The position numbers and the translations under genes were made by a program. The notes under the pieces are model-generated. The model was not told where the DNA came from and ran no database searches. It was given only the letters and a program-made list of their open reading frames with translations. From a virus, in IMG/VR virus record IMGVR_UViG_3300011113_000117, positions 1 to 28,294 of that record: a stretch of DNA of 28,294 nt. One strand, 5' to 3'. The stretch's first letter is position 1. Each line of letters begins with the position of its first letter. Positions 22,042 to 28,294 of this stretch are shown here, in pieces.

Positions 22042-25000
22042 ATGGCTCAAAGATTCATTGAATTAACCGAGGAGGAATTGACTGGAATGGAATCTGGAGC
22101 CGCACAAGCTCCATCCACGGGGAAATACATTGAGATGACAGATGAGGAGCTAAATGCTCCATTTGAGCCTGGCATGATCCAACAAGCAGTGGCGATCATG
22201 GGAGGAGCAAGGGGCGATGAGGTTCCAAGAGCCAGTGGATTCTTGGCTCAAGCTCGCGACCTTCCGATCCAAGCCTTCAAGGGTGCGGGAACCGGAGTGC
22301 GTATGCTAACTGACATCTTCGGTGCAAACAATCCCGTCAGCAAGGCGATTGCCGGATACGAGGACACAATGGATGCGATTCTTTCCGCTGAAAGTCGGCA
22401 AGACAGCAAGGAGATGTCACGGATTCTGGATGAGGCTAAAGACAAGGGAACCTACGATCAAGTTATCGCCGGGTTGCAAGCCATCTCCAAAGCTCCGCTT
22501 GAGACTGCTTTCAATGTGGCTGGCATTGCAGTTCCAACACTGGCCGCTGGAGCGGCAGGAAGGGCATTGCAACTTGGCAAGGTTGGCATTACAGCAATAG
22601 GAGCAGGAATTGGGGCATCGCAAGGAGCTGGAAATATCAAAGGTCAAATCTACCAAGGAGTGGTGGACGAACTCCGCAACAGCGGGGAAACGGACGAAGA
22701 GAAGATTCACAATGTCGCATCAGAGGCACAAGCCTATAATGGAAAGAACCTCGACCAGATTTTGATTGGTGCTGGATTGGGTGCTGTTGCCGCATCCACT
22801 GGTGCAGAGAAGGTGCTGAACAGAGTAATCGGTGGAGTTGGTCTCAAGCCAAGTGCGAATATCTTTGCGAACATTCTTAAAGGTGGAATCACCGAAGCGG
22901 TTCCAGAAGGATTCCAAGGTGGGCAGGAACAGCTTGCCCAGAACTTGGCATTGCAGAGGATGGGAAGAGATGTTCCCACGATGCGCGGGGTTGTTTCGCA
23001 AGCCACAATGGAAGCCGCCGCTGGTGCGCCATTGGGAGGTTTTGGCGGGGCCGTGGAATACTATACCGCTCCCAAGCCGCCACCGATCCCCAAACCCCCG
23101 GAAGTTCAAGAGCAAGAAGACATCGAGCGGCAAGCCAATATCGAGGCCAGCAGATTGATGACTCCTACTGGGGATCGCAATTCGGAGGCTGTTCTAAATC
23201 GCATCCAACAGAATGAACAAGCGGTGGAGAATCTGCGCGGATCCTTGTCCACGCTTGAGCCTACATCGCTAGGAGCGGCCAGCCTGCGTATGGAAATCAA
23301 CGCACGGCAAGATGAGTTGGCTACTTTGCGCGACTTGCAGATTCGATTGGGACGAGAGATCGCGCAAGCTACTGGAGTATCGGCTCCGATAATGGAAGCT
23401 CCGATTGCGCCTACCGAACCCGAAACTCCCGTTACACAGCCCACACCTACCGAAGTTCCAGCGGAACCTATTATTGGAGAAATTCCGCAAACTTCTCCAA
23501 TGATAGGTGAACAACCAGCGGAACCTATTATCTCGGAAATTCCAGAAACTTCCGAGTTAGTAGGCGCAGAGCCTATCGCTGTTGTTGAACAAGAACAAGT
23601 TGCTACAGCAGAAGCTCCCGCTATCACGCCTACTCCAGTAGCCGAGACTCCTGCTGTAGCCCCCGCGCCAGAGGTTGCGCCTACTTCATGGGTTGCTCCA
23701 GAGCAAAAACTAACACCTCAAGAAAACAGAGCGTTGCAGGTAGCTAGTCTAAAAGGAACAGAAAAACGAACAGGTAACATTACCTTTGTTCCAGAAAAAC
23801 TAATGACCCCGCAAAGGTTGCAGTCATTAAGAACAGAAAAAGAATCATCTGGCCCATTAAAAGATTTTCCAAGAGGAGGAAAATTTATTGAGATTAAAAT
23901 GATGGCAGATGTGACTGGTGATCCAAATGCAAAAGGATGGGCTATCATTGATCGCAGAATTGATCTTAATAGGAGAGAATGGATTGCTCAAATACCAAAT
24001 CGTGATGAAAGAATTTTGGCTGGAAGTATTGCAAACAAAGAATCAGAAAAGATTGTTTCTGCAATAAAAGATGGAAGCATTACGCAAGAAAGATCAAATC
24101 AACTTGTTGATGAGGCAGTAAATAATCAAATAATCTCATCTGATTTTGCTAATAATTTAAGGACTGCAATCAGTAATTCCACCCCCGCAGTATCGGAAAC
24201 GATAACGCCAGAAAAGATTCTATCTGAACGCGCAATAAGAACAAGAATTGAGGACAACGATCCTGTTCCAGCTAATGCTATTGAAGCATACGGAATCACC
24301 CTCCCCGAAGGATACACCAAGCAAGGTGATCTGTATGTTTACCAGCCAGCCCCACCAATCGCAGAAGCTCCCGCTATCACGCCTACGCCAGTAGCCGAGG
24401 CTCCTGCTGCGTCCGTGCCAAAGGTTGCGCCAGCGATAACTGAACAAGAGGTGGATTCCGAAATCGCAAAAACAAATAGAGAAATAGCAAGCCTTGAATC
24501 GCAAAGAAAGGCAGAGGCTCTAAAGGACACTCCTCGCAAGCAAGTGATCTATGGATTTGATGATAGAATCAAGGAATCAAAGGAAAAGCTAAAGTCTCTT
24601 AATAAACAAAAAGACGCTTTCTATTACGGCAAAATTCAAGAGCAAGAGGTTGGGCTTGAAGATGCGCTGCAAGTTGAAGCGGACAAGATTACTCCGCGAG
24701 ATGCAACTGGCCCACTATCTCAAGCAGAAACAATAACGCTAAATGGTCTTCGTATTGATGAAGAAATGAGCGGAAAGTTAAGCCGCATAAGCCAAATTGC
24801 AAAAGATAGACTTGAAGCCAGAGCAACCGCCCCCACCCCCACAGCAGAAGCCCCCGCTACAAAGGTTGTGCCTACTTTGCCTAAAGCTATAATTCAACAA
24901 CTGCTTAAATCTGGAGTTGAAATTATTCCATCAGGAAACCAATACTCTGGATTTCGTCAATTGGTCATGGAAAAACTTGGTAAGCCTTCTCCAAAATCAA

Positions 25001-28000
25001 AATCTGGAACAAATGCCGTTAAGAAAGAGCTTATACAATATCTTGGTGTAGATACTAATGATACTATTGCTGGAATAGATAATAGCATTAGAAATAAACT
25101 TAAACAAATGTTGGTTAATGAAACCATCACACCCGCGCCAGAGGTTGCGCCTGCTCTTGCGGTGACGGAGCGCCCAAGAATAGAAGCAGAGTCTCCGGCA
25201 ACAACAGAACTGCGAAATAAAATAAAGCAGACAAAGGGACAAGATAGGCGGTCTGTTATTCAACTTGCGATCAATGATAGAAGTTTCTTTCCTGCTGCAA
25301 TTGATGCCGCTGAAACCGGAAAACCGCTGCCAAGTATTGAAAAGGCTTTTGTTCCAGACGATGTTGAGTTGCCGGACAGAATTGACACAACGCGGATAAG
25401 GCTTCCAGAAATTAAAGTTAAGTCACCAGAGGAGGCCGCGAGTCCAATGATTAGTTATGACGATAATCGTTGGGTATTGGGTGGGGTGTATTTTGATTCA
25501 ACAAACAACATGGTTGTGGCAACCGATGGCCGGGCGTTGGTTGCAATCCCTAAAAAAATCACAAAAGATAAGATTATTGCAGCAAGAAATATAAAGGAAA
25601 CAACTTATCAAGAAGCAATTAAAAAAGGTCAACAGATTGATGGAAATTATCCAAACTGGAAAGCTGTAGTTCCAACATATGGAAAAGATATTCCAAAAGT
25701 TGATATTGATATTGATGATGCGCTAAAAGCATCAACAATTCTTGATTCAATAAATAATACTTTTAACAATAAAGTTGGTTCTTCGTTAATTGTTTTTAAT
25801 GGCGCAAAACTTGATCCCAAATATGTTTTATCATCTATTACTGCGCTTGTTGAATCTGGAGCCAAATCAATTACCGCACAAACACTTAGTGAAGCCGATC
25901 CTGTATTACTAACTGGAGATAATGGGGCGATTGCTGTTATTATGCCCAAGCGTGGTAATGAACGCATTTCTCATCCATTAAAATCAAAGGTAGAAATAAA
26001 ACCGGAGATTAAGAAATATAACACTGAAGCACTTCTAAATGCAGCAAAACCATTTTCAGAATACGGATCAAACTATAACCGCAATATAGCCGCATCTTAC
26101 GAGAGGCTTAAAAATGCAATTGATAATGGCTTTTCTGAATCAACAACAGCATCAATTGCTGAAGAACTTGAGATACGACTAAAGAGGTTTCAGCCAGAGG
26201 CACTTGATAAAGCAATACAACAAGTTACCCCATCAGGCATCTCTGTAGGCTCCCGTGTGAAAGGTAAAGGCCCACAGACCTACATCGTAGAAGAAGTGCT
26301 GACACCCAGCCAGAAAGAAGCAGAACTGGGTGAGCAATACTACCGGATTAGGAACGAGCGCACGGGCGAAGTAGGAACATTTGAATCGAAAGATATTAAG
26401 CCAGTCAACGCGAAGGGGATTAGGAAAGTTGCTAAAGACGAATCACTAATAGTCCCAGAGAAAGACCGCTACACCTTTGAAGAAGTGCAAGCGGAAGCCA
26501 ACAAGCTATTCGGCGGGATACCAGAAGGCTTCGTTATTGTTTCCGATACCACGAACCCAGACTACGAGTTCAAAGCGGGATACGACATCGACAATGGCAA
26601 CATCATTGTCAACTTGGCCTACATCAAGAAAGGCGAAAGCGTCCGCAATCTAATCGCACACGAACTCGGTCACTACGCCGCAGGCGATCCAGCTATCCGC
26701 GCACAGCTACAAGCATTCTTGGACGGGCTACCGGCAGAGCAAAGGGCAAAGCTGGAAAGTTTCGTGGATCGAGTTTACAACAAAGATACAGGCGAAGTCC
26801 GCTTAGAAGAGAAGGCGGTCCGCGCATTCGTAGTTATGCTGAAGAAGGGAGACAATCGGAACGTCTTCCAAAAGCTCCTTGATACGATCAAGCGTTGGCT
26901 GAACGAGAAGCTGGGAACGAAATTCCAGATGACCGATATGGATGCGGCGGCAGTCTTGTCCGGTGCGGTTGACAGGTTCCGTAGCGGAGAGAGGATTGCG
27001 CGGCAGGAGGAAGGTGTTCGCAGAGCGGCAGTGGATCGTTATGAGGAGAGAAGCCAAGTCGGAGGAATACCAGGCGTTGGCGCAATCAAGTCCACCCCGG
27101 TTGGAATCAAGGCGAAGACCCGCGATATTGTCCGCACGATGTTCAACTCAGATACCATCTCGCAGGCTAATACCAACCGAGCTTGGAATCTCATCAACCG
27201 ATTTGCGGAAAGGAACCCAGAGTCCCGTGCCAATCTCTCTTCACTCAATCAAATGGTGCGCGAGTCGATGGCCGATGAAGCATCTGAAGAAATTCTGCAA
27301 AGTATCGGTGGTCCCACTCTTCAAAACGAACTTTTCTCCTATGCTATCAAGCTCGCTGGACAGGGTGACAAGAAGATGCTCGATCACTTGTTGGAGAATC
27401 CAATTGTTGTTTCTCAAGGAGGAACAGCCTCCACGATTGGTCGCGACCTTGGTGCATTGGGATCGTTCTCATCGTGGCTTGTGAACGCATCGCAGGCAGA
27501 ACGCTCTGCGACTATTGAGGTGTTGGCATCTCGGCTTTTCAATACCAAGTCCCCAACTCCAGAGCAAATCGCGGCGATCAATACTGTTTTGAATGCGGTG
27601 AAGGACACCAAGATCAACTTGGGTTACGCAATCGAGGAAGAAGTCAAAGAGGTCTCCGAGATTATCGGAACCGATATTGGCGAGAAGATTCAGAGCGAAA
27701 TCGTGGAATCCAATCCCAAGCTCGATCCATTCGCGCAAGCCATGCTCTCCTTGATCCAGCTTCAAGAAGCTGGGGAGGACATTGATTTTACTGTCATGGT
27801 TCCTGCTCGGAAGGAACCCAAGCTCTCAATCAAGATGGAGAAAATGGTGAGAGATGCCTTGGCGAAATACCAATCTAAGATGGGTGCAAAAGGGGCAACG
27901 GGATTGGAGGCCACATTCTGGAAGACGCTATCCAGTCAAGAAGAGGCAGTTGGACCACTTGCCGATTTGGATATGGCCAGCAACCGCAACTTGGCCAAGA

Positions 28001-28294
28001 TCGTCAAAGAGGTTTTGAAGAAGTATGGATTGGTTGGAACTCCACCGAAGCGTGGTGAAGTAGGGAGTGAAAAATTAAGCGACATTCAACTGGTAGCTTC
28101 TATTCTGACAAACACTCCGTTGTCCAAAGAGAAAGTCATGCGAGCGGATGCGGAGATTACAGCGGCAATTGAGCGTCGATACAACAAGGAGAAGCAAGCC
28201 GTCGCTGGGGATCAAACCCTACTGGATGCCGTTGAGCTCAAATACAACACCCTGCGTCAAGCATGGGGAGAGGCAATGGGACATCAGTTGGATA
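22042..28294 (+). CDS. Giant polyvalent virion protein, clamp-like and peptidase-like domains (3' end missing)
   Basis: An open frame of 2,084 codons with no stop, running off the window. Order: residues 1-40, twin FIELTEEEL / YIEMTDEEL motifs; about 150-330, Gly/Ala-rich hydrophobic helices (possible membrane insertion); 354-445, coiled coil; 446-555, Pro/Glu linker; 556-772, unknown island; a linker near 774; 797-930, coiled coil; a linker near 934; 949-1028, small helical domain; a linker near 1030; 1120-1305, region closely resembling the last part of the DNA polymerase III beta clamp; 1400-1456, SH3-like segment; 1480-1610, metallopeptidase-like domain with H1540-E-L-G-H1544; then long helices to the end. 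Large multidomain proteins of this type are carried in virions and injected with the DNA. Residues about 560-1390 are encoded by AT-richer DNA. The start is two bases after the previous stop. Confidence 0.8.
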   Translation, partial: MAQRFIELTEEELTGMESGAAQAPSTGKYIEMTDEELNAPFEPGMIQQAVAIMGGARGDEVPRASGFLAQARDLPIQAFKGAGTGVRMLTDIFGANNPVSKAIAGYEDTMDAILSAESRQDSKEMSRILDEAKDKGTYDQVIAGLQAISKAPLETAFNVAGIAVPTLAAGAAGRALQLGKVGITAIGAGIGASQGAGNIKGQIYQGVVDELRNSGETDEEKIHNVASEAQAYNGKNLDQILIGAGLGAVAASTGAEKVLNRVIGGVGLKPSANIFANILKGGITEAVPEGFQGGQEQLAQNLALQRMGRDVPTMRGVVSQATMEAAAGAPLGGFGGAVEYYTAPKPPPIPKPPEVQEQEDIERQANIEASRLMTPTGDRNSEAVLNRIQQNEQAVENLRGSLSTLEPTSLGAASLRMEINARQDELATLRDLQIRLGREIAQATGVSAPIMEAPIAPTEPETPVTQPTPTEVPAEPIIGEIPQTSPMIGEQPAEPIISEIPETSELVGAEPIAVVEQEQVATAEAPAITPTPVAETPAVAPAPEVAPTSWVAPEQKLTPQENRALQVASLKGTEKRTGNITFVPEKLMTPQRLQSLRTEKESSGPLKDFPRGGKFIEIKMMADVTGDPNAKGWAIIDRRIDLNRREWIAQIPNRDERILAGSIANKESEKIVSAIKDGSITQERSNQLVDEAVNNQIISSDFANNLRTAISNSTPAVSETITPEKILSERAIRTRIEDNDPVPANAIEAYGITLPEGYTKQGDLYVYQPAPPIAEAPAITPTPVAEAPAASVPKVAPAITEQEVDSEIAKTNREIASLESQRKAEALKDTPRKQVIYGFDDRIKESKEKLKSLNKQKDAFYYGKIQEQEVGLEDALQVEADKITPRDATGPLSQAETITLNGLRIDEEMSGKLSRISQIAKDRLEARATAPTPTAEAPATKVVPTLPKAIIQQLLKSGVEIIPSGNQYSGFRQLVMEKLGKPSPKSKSGTNAVKKELIQYLGVDTNDTIAGIDNSIRNKLKQMLVNETITPAPEVAPALAVTERPRIEAESPATTELRNKIKQTKGQDRRSVIQLAINDRSFFPAAIDAAETGKPLPSIEKAFVPDDVELPDRIDTTRIRLPEIKVKSPEEAASPMISYDDNRWVLGGVYFDSTNNMVVATDGRALVAIPKKITKDKIIAARNIKETTYQEAIKKGQQIDGNYPNWKAVVPTYGKDIPKVDIDIDDALKASTILDSINNTFNNKVGSSLIVFNGAKLDPKYVLSSITALVESGAKSITAQTLSEADPVLLTGDNGAIAVIMPKRGNERISHPLKSKVEIKPEIKKYNTEALLNAAKPFSEYGSNYNRNIAASYERLKNAIDNGFSESTTASIAEELEIRLKRFQPEALDKAIQQVTPSGISVGSRVKGKGPQTYIVEEVLTPSQKEAELGEQYYRIRNERTGEVGTFESKDIKPVNAKGIRKVAKDESLIVPEKDRYTFEEVQAEANKLFGGIPEGFVIVSDTTNPDYEFKAGYDIDNGNIIVNLAYIKKGESVRNLIAHELGHYAAGDPAIRAQLQAFLDGLPAEQRAKLESFVDRVYNKDTGEVRLEEKAVRAFVVMLKKGDNRNVFQKLLDTIKRWLNEKLGTKFQMTDMDAAAVLSGAVDRFRSGERIARQEEGVRRAAVDRYEERSQVGGIPGVGAIKSTPVGIKAKTRDIVRTMFNSDTISQANTNRAWNLINRFAERNPESRANLSSLNQMVRESMADEASEEILQSIGGPTLQNELFSYAIKLAGQGDKKMLDHLLENPIVVSQGGTASTIGRDLGALGSFSSWLVNASQAERSATIEVLASRLFNTKSPTPEQIAAINTVLNAVKDTKINLGYAIEEEVKEVSEIIGTDIGEKIQSEIVESNPKLDPFAQAMLSLIQLQEAGEDIDFTVMVPARKEPKLSIKMEKMVRDALAKYQSKMGAKGATGLEATFWKTLSSQEEAVGPLADLDMASNRNLAKIVKEVLKKYGLVGTPPKRGEVGSEKLSDIQLVASILTNTPLSKEKVMRADAEITAAIERRYNKEKQAVAGDQTLLDAVELKYNTLRQAWGEAMGHQLD
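23378..23391 (+). repeat. TATCG-N4-CGATA palindrome, copy 9
   Basis: TATCGGCTCCGATA inside the giant gene at the start of its first proline-rich linker, reading V-S-A-P-I (a different frame from the V-I-G-N-D copies). Confidence 0.75.
23608..23656 (+). repeat. Proline-linker direct repeat, copy A
   Basis: A 49-base direct repeat, encoding AEAPAITPTPVAE and following residues, matching 24361-24409 with two differences. It marks the left side of the 556-772 island of the giant protein. Confidence 0.85.
23662..23682 (+). repeat. Proline-linker short repeat, copy 1
   Basis: A 21-base stretch encoding PAPEVAP that recurs exactly at 25132-25152, about 1.47 kb away, at the other end of the island series. 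Confidence 0.8.
24191..24204 (+). repeat. TATCG-N4-CGATA palindrome, copy 10
   Basis: TATCGGAAACGATA, the commonest form, inside the giant gene in a linker-like stretch, reading V-S-E-T-I. Confidence 0.8.
24361..24409 (+). repeat. Proline-linker direct repeat, copy B
   Basis: Second copy of the 49-base repeat at 23608, 753 bases downstream (a multiple of three), so recombination between the copies would delete exactly one island in frame. Confidence 0.85.
25132..25152 (+). repeat. Proline-linker short repeat, copy 2
   Basis: Exact 21-base match to 23662-23682, just before the clamp-like domain of the giant protein. The separation, 1,470 bases, is also a multiple of three. Confidence 0.8.
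26535..26548 (+). repeat. Degenerate TATCG palindrome
   Basis: TATTGTTTCCGATA differs by one base from TATCGTTTCCGATA (the reverse form at 15851). It is inside the giant gene, reading V-I-V-S-D. It may be a weak site or chance. Confidence 0.45.
27663..27676 (+). repeat. TATCG-N4-CGATA palindrome, copy 11
   Basis: TATCGGAACCGATA inside the giant gene, reading I-I-G-T-D-I; the arms extend to TATCGG/CCGATA. Confidence 0.8.

Noticed and set aside
22042-22200. RNA polymerase or lytic transglycosylase in the giant protein (as in N4 or T7 internal proteins)
   Set aside because: No catalytic motif of either kind is visible in the 2,084 codons present; the missing 3' part could still hold one.

Overview
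The window looks like the structural and lysis half of a tailed double-stranded DNA phage (Caudoviricetes) with a podovirus-like layout. Every credible gene is on the + strand. Genes are packed with 4-base ATGA/GTGA or TAATG overlaps, and the order is portal, scaffold, capsid, fibres, lysis, tail, internal virion proteins. I see no integrase, tRNA, CRISPR array or host metabolic gene. The host cannot be named. Almost no start codon has a Shine-Dalgarno sequence; leaders are instead A/C-rich (AACCAA-type), which suggests a host that often initiates translation without SD pairing. Some Verrucomicrobiota or Bacteroidota would fit, but this is a weak inference.

Layout. 1-2949: end of a portal gene, a small coupled gene and a probable scaffold. 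2950-3273: the only long gene-free stretch, holding a strong terminator, a sigma70-like promoter and a structured leader. 3274-5358: probable major capsid protein and an accessory capsid/decoration protein, each followed by a GC-rich hairpin. 5421-8192: tandem fibre-type genes, three sharing a Cys-Phe N-terminal repeat, one with a YadA-like stalk and an S74 chaperone, and one glycine-rich. 8189-9286: compact lysis cassette (i-spanin-like, lipoprotein o-spanin, holin-like, L,D-transpeptidase-like endolysin candidate). 9283-11148: metallophosphoesterase interrupted by a LAGLIDADG intein exactly inside its GHTH metal-binding motif. 11191-18211: pectate-lyase-fold tailspike and further tail or fibre genes. 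18227-22040: tail-adaptor-like protein, cupin-like protein and two probable ejection proteins. 22042-28294: one giant open frame of at least 2,084 codons running off the window.

The most interesting items are four. (1) The giant virion-type polyvalent protein carries a domain strongly resembling the C-terminal part of the bacterial beta sliding clamp, plus a HELGH metallopeptidase motif; its domain islands are separated by proline-rich linkers repeated at DNA level. (2) A 14-bp palindrome, TATCG-N4-CGATA (commonest form TATCGGAAACGATA), occurs about a dozen times, both between and inside genes and in different reading frames, which points to a DNA-level signal such as a stoperator. (3) The intein splits a catalytic motif. 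(4) A roughly 24-residue Cys-Phe repeat is shared by tandem fibre genes. Composition is mosaic: the intein, tailspike, YadA stalk and clamp island are visibly AT-richer than the capsid genes.

All functional calls are by eye from motifs, gene order and composition; no database search was run.
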